A DNA stretch of 64,000 bases from Lota lota (Eukaryota > Chordata > Actinopteri > Gadiformes > Lotidae). The position numbers were made by a program, and so were the translations under genes. Shown here piece after piece: positions 12,262 through 24,120 of the stretch. The first letter of the stretch is position 1. Each line of letters opens with the position of its first letter. The stretch is taken from NCBI GenBank assembly GCA_026745465.1, contig JACYXH010000429.1, positions 5,291,333 to 5,355,332 of the forward strand. The letters run 5' to 3'. The notes beneath the pieces are model-generated. The model worked only from the letters and a program-made list of their open reading frames with translations, made no database searches and was not told the DNA's origin.

Positions 12262-13347
12262 AAAAAGACAAAGTACCCAGGCCTTCAGTGTGCATTGTTC
12301 CCATATGAGCCCTGACCAAGAAGAAACAATTTTGTTATTTACACTTTCATCCATAGAGACTTGCAGTGATTCTTCTTTACCCACCTAGTAGTAAAGCCGT
12401 TCGAAAACCCCTTAACCACTAGATGATCCTGCCATGTATAAGGCACTTTCATTTACCAAAACTCTACAGCCCACTCAACTCATTAACTGGAATATTGTTT
12501 AATAAACATTATAGCTTATGTTTAATAAACAATATTACAGTTAATAACTAAACAAGTAGCGGTCCAAAATATAATGTGCACTGTCAAACCCAATGCTTCA
12601 ACCCTGCCATATTTGATGACCTACTTTAGTAATCATTCAACTACAGCCTTCTAAACCTCTAATTAATGCCCATATTCAGCATGTACTGTATTTCACTGCC
12701 TCAGTACAGTCTTCCCTTTGGGTTCAGACATTCCACACAAGAATAATGTAACTTCTAATCAAACTCAACAGTTGTTTCTCAGAAAAAAAAAAGAATGGTA
12801 AAGATAATGTATTATATTCAAAACAAAATGTACTAAACAACTTTTTAATCATCAGAAACCTTTTTACTTTTGCTGCTGATGTGAGCGCAAGCAGACCATT
12901 ACTCCATCACTGTACACATCAATATTGTCAACAATGTTTATTGCAGCTTTCAATAATAAAATTTTACATTCTGCCTCGACATTTGTACAGCTCAAGTTGT
13001 GTATATATTATTGTCGATTTTATTCTCATTTCTAAAAATTCACTCTAGGAATTTTGTTAAGATGCATACTTTTTTTTTACGCACCCAAAAAAGGTTCACT
13101 AAAGATATTTCATAAAAGTTTGCATTATTTAGGTTGAGTAATAAGTTATTGGTCCACTAATTCTATTTGTTTTAAGCAGGGGGACCCACACCCATTTCAG
13201 TACAAGATCTACTTTTCTGACTGAACTGCAGAGGTTGATACTGAGGTTCTAGGCAGCCTTGGTTCAAAGTTTCTAGTGTAACTTAGTGATATGAAACACT
13301 GCCATATATCAATAAGAAACAGAGTACTGCGCCTTATTTAAAAAATG
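12262..13347. other. Intergenic DNA between convergent PhyH-like and ES1-like genes, unit 1
   Basis: AT-rich, no exon recognised. The ES1-like polyadenylation signal is at 13348-13353 on the minus strand. The two genes are convergent. The stretch is almost unchanged in unit 2 (about 43450-44535) although it is non-coding. Confidence 0.6.
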
Positions 13348-13457
13348 TTTATTACATTTTGGTTTAAAGATTAATTTGGGGTTTAAAACATACTACAATC
13401 ACACAACAAAGCACACGAAAAAAGAAAATCACAAAACACCTAACGAAAACACATTTT

Positions 13458-15077
13458 CTAGGCCAGTTTCAGCACCTCTGAGACCATGACACCTATGCCG
13501 TCGAACACCTCGTGGAAGGCAGCGTTGCACATGAAGGCACTGGTGGTGACCAGCTTGTTCTTCACGTCCACGTGGGCCTCTCCAACGTTCTTGTTCACGT
13601 GCGTGCAGCCCATATCATTCATCACGCCGGCCGTCTGGGCGTAAGGCCACCTGGGCAAAGGAAACCAAAAAATACAATTAGAAATTTGTTGCCTTCATTT
13701 ATTACGTAATTGGTGCCTTGAGCATAGTGTTTTTTGCAAGTAGACATGTTGTCGTACAATAAACAATTAGTTAAACAATAATGAACAACACGGTACTAAA
13801 GACCTTTTCATACGAAAAGTGAAAATGTTCCCCTTTAGTGCACGAGAAGCCCTTTATAAATAAGGTTTGATCTGAAGATTGATTAATTGCTTCCTCGATT
13901 GATAATATCATACAAAGTGTCTGCAGGTGGATCACAAAGTCCCCATACTTTTCACACTCCTTGTCTTGGCCCACGGTGATCTCACAGCCAGGCAGAGCCT
14001 TGGCGGCCAGCACGGGGGAGATGCAGCACATGGCCAGTGGCTTGCCCGCCTGTCTGAAGGCCTTGATGAGCTTCTCGACCTGGGGCTGGATGGTGTAGTC
14101 CTTCCCCTTCACCGCCCAGTCGCTCAGGTTCTTAGCCACGCCGAAGCCCCCTGAAGAAGGGAAGGGAAAATTAGGTGGGGGAGGGGGAATAAAAGATAAA
14201 TAAAATAAATCGGTGGAAATGAAAACATACAAAAATGAATGAATGAATGCACATAATTAAACACAATACAAAATAAAACAATGACCAAATCAATCAATAC
14301 ATGGTTCCTACAACCGACAACAGTAACGTTCAGTTAGGAATTATCCAGTACATGGTCTGGATTGGGAACCAAACGAACCTGGGATGATGAGGGCATCGAA
14401 GTCTTTCACGTCCAGCTTGGCCAGGTCGGTCACGTCGCCCCTGGCGATGCGCGCGCTCTCCTGCAGCACGTTGCGCTTCCCCTCCGCAGGCTTCCCCTCA
14501 CAGTGGTTCACCACATGCATCTGGTCCGTGTTGGGAGCGAACATCTTCACCTGGTAAGGTGACGAGGGAGGATCATTTAGAAATGCCAAAACCATGGTGT
14601 TACCAACATAGTGGAGGATTCTGTGTATTTAATGTGAGACAGACACTTAGGCACCAGCATACAGACAATGATATAAACCGGATATCTCCCATTGTATTTT
14701 CCACGTACATTTTTCTTAGTTTTATTATATGCCTTTGCTATTTCAGTAAACAAGCAGCCATTTTTCCCATGACCAAAAGGAGCATAGGGATCTTGCTGAA
14801 TGCCTACAGGTAGACGGCAGCCATCGCGGTTCTGACCCACTACCTTTAGAACCCAACACCTAGACCGCCCTGCCCCCCCATCGTTTAACGAATAACCACG
14901 GTCACTGTCGTGCCAGTCCCTGCAGTGATGCTAGGCGTCTAATGGCCTTTAACCTTCTCCACATTATACCTTAGCTCCGGCGCGACTCAGGTGCACGAGC
15001 GTGGCGGAAGCCTCATGGATCTCTGTGCCATCATACACTCCACAGCCAGATAGCAGCACTGCGACACGCTTCACCAT
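13458..15077 (-). CDS. gatd3-like: ES1/GATD3-like protein (DJ-1/PfpI superfamily), unit 1
   Basis: Four coding exons on the minus strand (14970-15077, 14379-14550, 13949-14150, 13458-13650) join to 675 nt, 224 residues. The N-terminus [16 protein letters not shown], the [16 protein letters not shown] elbow with Cys135/136 and the C-terminal AHVD..N..VTT.AFMC are ES1 (C21orf33/GATD3) signatures. Glu19 and the elbow Cys match the DJ-1/PfpI-type site. The biochemical role of ES1 proteins is not settled; glyoxalase-like or deglycase-type activity has been suggested for relatives. Mammalian GATD3 is mitochondrial, but this form starts with [13 protein letters not shown] and has no room for a presequence. 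A non-coding first exon (donor after 15794, acceptor before 15082) contains no ATG that could add one. It shares a divergent promoter region with gene A. Confidence 0.88.
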
Positions 15078-15891
15078 GTTTCCTGTAGGACAAACCCGCG
15101 TTGAACACACATGGAACTGAATCTGTCTGGGTGCACACACAGAGCCACTGTATATGAAGAAGAAACGGTTTCAATTTGTGTATGATTAATTATTATATAG
15201 ATAGATAATAAATTAATCAAATTATTATATGATAAAATATTGTTATGTACTAACTACTTATTATATTTTATATTATATTATATATAGGCTTGTATATATG
15301 TTTTTTCTATCATATACTTCTAAGAATAATATGTTATAGGCCAATATACATATTAAATAGTTATAGTAATTCAATGATAATTGAAGTCTTTTCTTTAGTC
15401 ATGTTGATGAATTCTGTGCCTGTGTAAGCATGACATGTTCACATTAAAGATTTACTAAGGCAGGTGCGAAGCAATGAATCCACTAGAGATCTGTTGCCAG
15501 GTAATGCATTTCTGGCTCTGCGCAAACAACCGCTTTACGGGAAAGAGTCGTTATCTAGTTTAGTCAGCTCGGATCAGACTCCCAGGTCTATGTCGTTTAC
15601 ACAATAAAAGGCCTAGATGTATGATGGGTTAAGCAAAATGATTAAAACATCAAGGCTACTAAAATAAAAACATAATTCATCCATTTAGTCTACATGGTTT
15701 ACAAATTAGGCAGAAGTAGCCTGTTCACCTTCAATCAACATCGTGTCAGCAACCTTGTTTGCCAAGTTTTAATATTAAGTTAACCTAACTTACCTTCAGG
15801 GGTTGCTTTATGTGGCTTAAAGATGAGATGCGTGAAGGTTACGTTGTACGTTGTAGGCGTTGAATACCGTCTTGAACAATGAAGCGGAGAG

Positions 15892-15898
15892 TTTTATA
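15892..15898 (-). promoter_or_regulatory. TATA box of the ES1-like gene, unit 1
   Basis: TATAAAA on the minus strand, about 100 bp upstream of the donor that ends the non-coding exon (15794). The motif is kept in unit 2 at 47086-47092. Confidence 0.6.
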
Positions 15899-16368
15899 GG
15901 CTTCTCCTCTTCCTTGAACGTCCGGGTTCCTCCCACTCATATGAACGTTTGTCATTAAGGAAGTGACCTTGTAAAAATTTGTTAACACTTAGTGTAGGCC
16001 TACCAGATAAAAACAAAAGTGTATTAAATTGTAAATAAAAGCCGAGCAAACGTTTGACATAGTAAGGGTTAGTAAGACTATGATTACAATTTACAATATA
16101 TCCACAGGTGGTAACGGATATTAAGTATAGGCTACTATTTTAACACAATATAATATACTTTAAATAACGCGGCCATAAAGGTAATATGTGTAAATGAATT
16201 GGAGGCTTTAATTAGCTAATGCATAGGCCCAATTACAAACTTTCAACCTATAACGCATATAAAAACAAGGTTTAAAAGGTAACCAGAGAGATAACTAGTT
16301 TGAGGAAATTCTCCATCTCTATTACCAAGTTTCCGTAGAAGGTGCGCCTCATTCTCTCCAAAAAGGCG

Positions 16369-16404
16369 TGACGTCAGGGATTGGGTGTCCAGAGTGAATA
16401 TAAA
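16369..16404 (+). promoter_or_regulatory. CRE and TATA box of fusion gene A, unit 1
   Basis: A consensus cAMP-response element TGACGTCA (16369-16376) is followed by an inverted CCAAT (about 16379-16385) and TATAAA (16399-16404). The start codon at 16437 is only 33 bp after the TATA box, so the 5' UTR must be a few bases long. All three motifs are kept in unit 2. Confidence 0.65.
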
Positions 16405-16436
16405 GCGCGTTCCTCGTACAACATTACATTGTAAGC

Positions 16437-19400
16437 ATGGCTCAAGACTCGCGCGCTGTTCATTTTCCAGTTGGCATTTTAGGGATCTCCAGTGGTAAGA
16501 ATATATTTATAATTTTGATGCGTACGGTTTTGTCTCTAATTTGATAACACTTATCTAAAGTAGACCATATATGTAAGTATAATATTACAGAATAATTATT
16601 ATATAATATATTAATTAATATTTATCATTTAATTATGTTTAATTGTGGTGATGTTTAAAAAATACTTAACTGTAGACCTAATTGAAAACCCTTATAGGGC
16701 TATGCCTGCAATGAAATCCGGCTATTAATGCAAGCATAGTTAGAAATTATTCATACAGAAAAACAAAAAACTATATAGAACATAAAACAATTAAATAAAT
16801 AATGTAGTATTATTGTTACAAAGTAAAACAAAAAGGTAGGATCCTTAACTCAATTGCAGTGTAGCCTACTGCGTTGATCATTGGGAGGTGCAGCCCGTGT
16901 AAAAGTCTGAGGGAATTTTATTTTCAAATGACGGTGATGCAGATAGAAATCTGATATCACTTTTTATGTTGAACAACAGGTTCCCTGCTGCTTCTAGTAA
17001 ACAACTATGCCAGCACTCCTGGGGAAGACTTCATTCCCCAGACGGCACTGGGGATTCTGCTCCTAGTGATTGCTGCTGTTTTAGCAAATGCTGGTTTGTT
17101 TCACGTTCTAATCAACTGGAATATTAGCAGATTTCCTTCATTAATGTATTCATATTCAAGAAACTTACTCCACTTCCCTTCCTCTTTTATTTTCCTCCAG
17201 GTGTCCTTGGTCTCTCCCACGGCCAACTGTTTTCCCTCGTGTGTCTGACAGTGTCTGGGCTATGGTGCGGCTCAGGCCTGGTGTACATTCTAGCAGGACA
17301 AGGGATCCTTCAGCCCGATGACTTAAAACCATCCCTGGTTCCTGGCCTGGCTGCTTTCACCCTGGCACTCATCCTAATAGCTATTGTAGCACTCTTAGCA
17401 AAGAGAGCTGTTCTCTTTATCATAGCGCTAAGCATTAGCCTAGCATGCGCCCATCAAATAGCAGGCCTGTCGGCCACCGGCTTTGCCCAATCCGCCACGG
17501 CCGCTAACTACCTCTTTGTCTGTATGGTGGGGGTCTACTTTGGCGTTGGACACCTGTTGTCTTACATCACCCATGGTAAGGTGGAACTGGTCGCAACGTG
17601 GGCGAAAGAGAAGTCTGTTCAGAAAACGCAGCAGGACCCAGAATGCACCAGCATGATGTTAGTAAGCCTGGTGATGAACCTACTGGCTGCTTCCGTGCTA
17701 GCTTGTCCGCTGCTAGGTGTGGTTCCTCAGCTCTCCACGGGTCACGTGCCCTGGCTGTGGACGGCCGGCGTGTTTCAGCTGGGCATGTGCGTCCTCTCCT
17801 ACCGTGCCATGGACACGCTCGGAGCCACCTTCTCCGGCTTCATGGCTCTGCTGAGGTTTGCCGAGGGCTACACTGCGCTCCTGACCCTATACTCCATCCA
17901 GCCCTATTCCCCCGTTCCTTTCCCCGTCGTCTTCTCCGTGCTGCTCTTCATCACGGCCGTGTTCAGCAGTCAGAAGAGTCTGCTGGAGGGTGTGTACCAG
18001 CTGTTCTTTGTGGCTTACTGTATCGCCATCGCTGTAGAGCCCCGCGGCTTCCTCCAAGGAGGCACCCAAGGCGTGCAGGCGGCCATTTTTGTAGTCTCCG
18101 CTGGCGTGTTGTTTGTTTATGCTCTTAATATGCACTTTAGCAGGAGGATTCCTACAGGACAGGGCCTGTTGAAGGCTTTGGTGAGCAGGATGAATGCTCT
18201 CACTCTTAGACCCCAGGACAAAGACCTTCACGCGCCTTATCTGGGCCTCTCCAAGTACGCTGACGCGGAGGTGTTGGGACATGCTTGCAGTGTGCTGGCT
18301 GCTTTCGCCATCACGGCCACCGTCGGTGACAAGGGTCCGCTCTTTGTGCTGGTCCTCCCCTGGGCGGTGGTGGCTGGCGGGGTGCTGCAGATGCTTTGTG
18401 GCAGTGTGTGTTTTGCGCGGGGTAAGACCTTTGAGAGCACCGCCTTTATTCTTTATGGCGTGATGTGGGTCGTATGGGGGCTGACGCGATACGGCGGCCT
18501 GTATGGTGAAAGCAGAGGGTTTAACGTGGCTGTAGGAATCATTTGTTTCATGCTGTTCAACGCTTTGGTTACCGTTGCGGCGCTGTTCCTGAACGTGGCT
18601 TGGTTTGCCTATGCGCTGGCCTTCCAACTCATTCTGATTAGCTTCCTGCTCGACGCAATTGGGTCCCTGCCATACGGCTATGACATCGGGGTCACTATCA
18701 TCTTTGGCCTAGTCAGTTTCTATTGTTTCCTGGCTCACCTGTTCAACGGCACCTTCCAGTCCCCCCAGATCCCTTTGGGACAAGCTCTGGTCAAGTTGAG
18801 TGGTACAGGGGGAAGCAGAGATGTTTGCCTGCATGTACCAGCTCGGAAGGCTGCCTCCGTCAACCAGATTGCAGGTGAGGGAGCGTAGGCACAGTTCCAT
18901 AGAAGTATTCCTTGGTGAAATCTTCACGTTGTAATTTATTGAATATGTCATAAAACTAAGTATCTTCCTTCTCTTGCAGAAATCATGAAAAATGGTGGCA
19001 TATGTGGAATGCCGACAGATACAGTCTACGTGCTTGTGGCAGCTTGCAACAGGCCGGATGCTGTTGTCAAAGCTTACAAGTCAGCTCATTATTATTTTGA
19101 TTATATGGTTTATTCTGATGCATACATATATTGCATTTTCCCCGTTGCCCCATTGTCTAATGATTGCATTGGATATACTTGCAGGGTGAAAAAGCAGGCC
19201 CAGGATCGGCCCATGTCAATGTGGATCTCGTCCATAAAGCAGCTGGAGCCGGTCAAGCACCTGTTGAGCCCCCTGCTGCTAGATTTCATGCAGGCTGCAT
19301 GGCCTTCCTCTATAAGCATGGTTATACCCAGAGGTAATGACTGAATATGTTTATATTTTGTGCACTGCAAAAAAAGGATGTGCATGTGAAATAACAAAAA

Positions 19401-20269
19401 TAATATGTGGGCTGTGTGTGTACCACTCCAAGATTGACATTTGATTCCTCTTTCAGGGCCCTGGCTGGATGCCTTTGGTTTAGGAGAGGCAGCGAAACAC
19501 ATTGGAACCCCACAGAGCATTGCAATCAGAAACCCAGACTGTACTGTTGCCACACATCTCATTAATATGGTAATCCCTCAGACTGAAGTCATGGTCTCGC
19601 TGATTTCCACAGTGGCACATTCATCCCACAGGCAGAATGCTATATCCTCTTGACTAAACTATGGCTTTATTATAGGTAGGACCAATAGCTGTTACATCGG
19701 CTAACCCTACAGGGGAAGCAGACACAACTCATCACAATCAAGTGTACGCCAAACTGGGAGACAAGGTGATTGCAAGGAGTGATATACTTTTTACTTTAAT
19801 GAATCACTATTGAAATAATTAATTGGAATCAAATCAAATATCATAACGATTCCACAAAGATGGAAATAACTATAATATATCAACTCATCTAGGTCAATGG
19901 CATACTATGTGATGGGCCATCTCCAGAAAACATTGCTTCTACTGTGGTAGACTGCACCAAGATTGAAACGGGACATATTGGTTTCTTCAGGGTGGGTCTC
20001 ATCCCAAAATCAAAGGTAAAATATTCCCCTTAAGTTGAATCCCTTTAGAAGAAAAACACAAGTACTCTTTCTTGCATGGTTTTGTTGTGAGTTAACCACA
20101 TTCTTGTATGCATCTTTCCTGAAAGGTTCTGCACATTTTTGAAGAGGTTCAAAGACGACACAGGCATGGGGAAATGAATCCTGCTTTTGAGGGGGATATT
20201 TCAGACACACAAAGAAACGCTGGTATAGATGGAGAGATCACAGAGGAGCCTGAACAAAGAAATGAGTGA
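16437..20269 (+). CDS. Fusion gene A: 18-TM SatP-like repeats plus YrdC domain, unit 1
   Basis: Nine coding exons (16437-16494, 16980-17093, 17201-18874, 18980-19079, 19185-19333, 19457-19569, 19676-19765, 19893-20015, 20126-20269) join to 2565 nt, 854 residues. Residues about 10-585 hold some 18 hydrophobic helices. I read these as three six-helix repeats (about 10-195, 203-380, 408-585). Repeats 2 and 3 share the end motif IP[TL]GQ[AG]L[LV]K and a PW..(V/T)AG(V/G).Q segment that resembles GPR1/FUN34/YaaH (SatP) channels. Residues 616-854 are a YrdC/Sua5 domain: MPTDTVYVL at 626-634, TSANPTG at 743-749. YrdC enzymes make threonylcarbamoyl-AMP from Thr, bicarbonate and ATP for tRNA t6A. Here the usual K-x-R is K651-K652-Q653, so this reaction is doubtful. 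Function of the fusion is unknown. Polyadenylation signal at 20299-20304. Confidence 0.85.
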
Positions 20270-20304
20270 ACCACAACTCCAAGGAACACTTTCACCTGAA
20301 TAAA

Positions 20305-21510
20305 ATCATGTATGAGTAAAAGTATGAAACGCATCGCTCATAAGCAGCATTATTGGTGGCCATACAAAGTGATAGACTGCTATGACACAAGAGCATGTGC
20401 TACTGCATAACTATGAGGAAAGATGGACTTAATAAGGTTTCCTCGATCAGTATATAATGTCATAAATAATAACATATCATTTAAATGTGTATATAGAGAA
20501 CAGAAGATCATAAGCAATCTGAAAATATATTTTTTACAGTATACAAATGTGCGCTTGTTTTAGATGAATATTGATACAAATACTACCATGCCAAAAATGC
20601 ATACAGGAATTATTTGTAATTTCTTTCTGATAATGTAAATTATTAGTGTTGGTTTATTGTTTTTGTATAATTTAAGGTTTTTTCAAACTGCCAGATTTTC
20701 TTAATTAAAATATGAAGTGTTTTATTTAAGTAGAAGAACAAATCTTACATTAAACCTGCACTATTACCGCACTGTTACTTTATAAATGCTAATGGCGGTG
20801 TTTCTCATGTCACTGTCTTAACCATAATTAGCTAAAAGCTTGTTAAAACGGTTGCAAAATGAACATGGCAACGTAGATGTGCCTCCAGTTAACTTAGCCC
20901 AAATGTACATAAAATGTCAATAATATAAAAATAAACAATGTAATATATACATGGATATATGTATATGACGTATATTATATATATATAGACATATGTTTTA
21001 TTATCACAGTGCCTGTTCAAATAAAAGAAAAAGGTTGTTTTGGTTTTTGCCAGAAAGTAAAATAAAAAGATTACAACTAGTCACACTAAACTGACAAGGT
21101 TGTCTTCAACCAGCCTCAATCCCATCATGGAGGCCACCACCTCTGTATATTGTACCTTAGGTGTCTTCCAGATATGTATGAGACTTCTTAAGTGATTCTA
21201 TTAAATGCTCATTGTTTGAATATCCATAACTACACAATTTAAACACTGTACTTAGTTGTATTTTGAAGTTAGTTTTAATAAAATGTTCTTATTTTTCTAT
21301 TTCAACAGTTTTTCTTAAGATAGTACTCGTAAAATGTGGTTTTGATTTACATCTGATTTACATCTGACATAGGTAAATCTACAGTATATTTATGTAAGAT
21401 TCCAAACACTAATGTATATAATGAATTCTAAATTATTTTCTGTAGATATTGATCACTATGTAGATATTTTATTCAGTTCATATAATGGCAACTCTTATAC
21501 CTGTGTATGT

Positions 21511-21592
<82 letters not shown>

Positions 21593-22918
21593 TTGCGTGA
21601 TTATATATCTAGGGAGTGTGTTATGGACTCAAGGATGTAAAAGAGTGGTCTAAGCACATTTTTCCAGGAAGAAGAGTCCTGGATGAAATTGTACAATGAC
21701 TTCATCAGACAAATAAAGTTCAGCAACTGATTTTTAACCAGAAATATTTGTATCAGATGTTTTAGTGAAACCACGAGGGGTGGTTTGACTAGTTTGACCA
21801 ACCTTGACAGGCATTGTCCTTTAATAGGAGTTTATATGGTGTGTGTGTGTATGTGTGTGTGTATGTGTGTGTGTGTGTGTTTGTGTGTGAATGTGTTTGC
21901 GTGTGTATATCTTAGGAGGGTGTGTTATGGACTCAAGGAAGTAAAAGAGTGGTCTACGCATATTTTCCATCAGTGTCACTTGAGTCCTGGAAGAATGACT
22001 TAATCTGACAAATGTGCAATTTATAAACTGTGTGACTAGCCAGATCCATTTCCTGTATCTGTTACACATCTTTCCTGGTCCTTCCAAATACCTAGCTTTG
22101 GGGGATTCTTTTTACAAAATCAATACTTTGTTAGGTTGTTTTATAATGATCGCTAGATCACGTCCACATTTTTCTTAGTCTCCGGGTCCACGTTAAATCT
22201 GTCCTCTACTAATATACTATGAGGCGCATACCTCTAAACTGTGCCAAATATAACAAACTGAAACACAGAGTATTACCCAATGTCTGTAATATTTATTGAC
22301 TATTATCTTATATAAGCACAGGAAAATAAACTTTCCTAATTTGATTAACATGTATTACAAGAATATGTTCTTAAGAAAGGAAACAAAAAAATATATAATC
22401 TGAAATGCAGTACTGCTGTCTGAAAATGTAACTACTTCAATATTTGACAAACACGCTCTATATAAACAATGGTTGGTTCACACAATAAATCTGGATTATT
22501 ATTAGAACACCATGTGTTAAATAATAATTAATGCAGTTATACATTTATTTCAAAGGGTCGTGGACCCTTTTCTTTCTATATTTTAAAGAAACGTTGAATG
22601 GTTTCGTCCTGATTTCGGGCAGATTTTCCATCACACACTTTTGAGATCCTTTCATTTCATTGTATTTGAGTCGTAGGCCTCCAGCAGTTTCTGTGGTGCG
22701 GAGTTACTTTTGTTTACAGAAGTCCACACAATGCATATTGTTGAGCATGATCCACTTCACTCCAGTTTGCGGTTACCCCACCCTATTCCACTGGACATTC
22801 CTACACAAAGCCCTTCTTTATATTCATAGGCTAACTTCCTTTTACAACATTCTTTTGTAATTGCTCATGAGAAGACACAATAGAGTTAATATAACAAAAG
22901 CTGTATTCCAAACCGCTA
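20305..22918. other. 3' flank of gene A, unit 1: no gene recognised
   Basis: AT-rich DNA without splice-framed exons. A segment of roughly 60 bp containing 'gtgttatggactcaaggatg' (about 21601-21662) recurs at about 21904-21965 with a (GT)n block before each, forming two imperfect tandem units. Unit 2 has only one such block. About 97 bp near 20430-20530 are absent from unit 2. Confidence 0.55.
21502..21588. repeat. (GT)n microsatellite, unit 1
   Basis: An almost pure (GT)n of about 87 bp. Its unit 2 counterpart (about 52624-52745) is roughly 120 bp. Confidence 0.95.
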
Positions 22919-22919
22919 A

Positions 22920-24120
22920 GACTTAGACTTAGATTTAGATCAACTTTAATGTCCTCAAAGAGGCTATTTGTGGTACAGCTCAGAACACACAGACACATCA
23001 ACATCAAAAGCACATCCGACAAACAAAAACAACAGTCCCAGATCATCCATAGCATCCATCATAAACAACTTTACAGTTCAGGCAGGCATTTAAAGTGCAT
23101 GTCAAGAACTGCACACCAACAATTACCACAAAAAGAAATAGCAAGTACACTGCACATCCCCTATATATCCATGTATATCACATCCCCTAGTCCATGTATT
23201 TCCCCGGATTCCCCATGGCTACCGCATCTTGTTTAATTGAGTTATTGCCATGGGAATAAATTAATTTTGTGCTCGGTTGGTTCTGATCTTGGGGTATCTG
23301 TACTTCCGACCAAAACTAAGTGGCTGGAACTCCACTGAAAGTGGATGGGATGTATCCATACAGACCTTGTTTGCCTTCTCAGTCGGCCTGGTCAGGTACA
23401 GCTGATACAGGTCAGCCTGCTGCTCCCCCATGATTTTCCCACAGGTCTTCACAATTTTTCCTAATTTATAAAAGATTATTTTATTTTATATATATATTTT
23501 AGAGTGTTTTGCTATCAATGTTAAGAAAGTTCCGTTTTCTAAGAAAATAAAAACGCTGTTGGCCCTTCTTAAAAATAGCATCAGCACATTAGTCCCAAGA
23601 CAGTTTGTGATCTATAATAAGACCAAGGTACTTATACTCTGTCACCACCTCAATCTCCTCTCCTCTGGTCCTAGATAGAGTGGGTGGTGGAGCATTGCGT
23701 CTAAAATCTAATATCAGTTCTTTGCTCTTGAATATGTTCAAATTCAAATGTGAGGCCTCACACCAGTTGACGAAGTCATTTCAAACTGGACCATGTTCTA
23801 CTTCATCCTGCTCCAATAAGCTGACCAAAGCTGTGTCATCCGCAAACTTAATTAGATGGTGTCCAGGGTATCTGCTGCGACATCAGTACGTGTATGAAAT
23901 ATATAGCAAAGGTGACAGCACCCTGTGGTGTACCAATAGAGGTAAAACGCACCTCTGACATAATGTTGCCTACCGTTAGCTTTTGAGATCTGCCCATAAG
24001 GAAATCCAAAATCCATGTGATCAGTTTTGAGTCTAATCCAAACTCTTTCAGTCTGTCAGCCAGGATTAATGGGTGGATTGTATTAAACGCAGAAGAAAAA
24101 TCTTATGAATCGCTTATTCA
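22920..24120 (-). mobile_element. Degenerate L2/Rex-like LINE fragment (RT C-terminal half), unit 1
   Basis: Read on the minus strand, the segment encodes pieces of a non-LTR reverse transcriptase in the right order. They are DFSSAFNTI (near 24085), GTPQG, the catalytic FADDTALVS (about 23830-23860), a DFRRN stretch followed by VTEYKYLGLIID, and the typical C-terminal HPLS.EF.PLSFGRKYR..K.RTNR (about 23265-23340). After it comes an A/T-rich 3' tail with repeated 'cttaga' units near 22920-22945. Stops and frameshifts make it inactive. The same copy is present in unit 2 but split. Confidence 0.8.

Noticed and set aside
13927-14562. Plus-strand frames opposite the ES1-like exons
   Set aside because: Antisense shadows; the minus-strand frames carry the ES1 motifs and splice sites.
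17598-18627. Long open frames on both strands inside gene A exon 3 (176 and 246 codons), repeated in unit 2
   Set aside because: They overlap a 558-codon exon with clear membrane-protein coding and have no family signature; shadows of the true frame.
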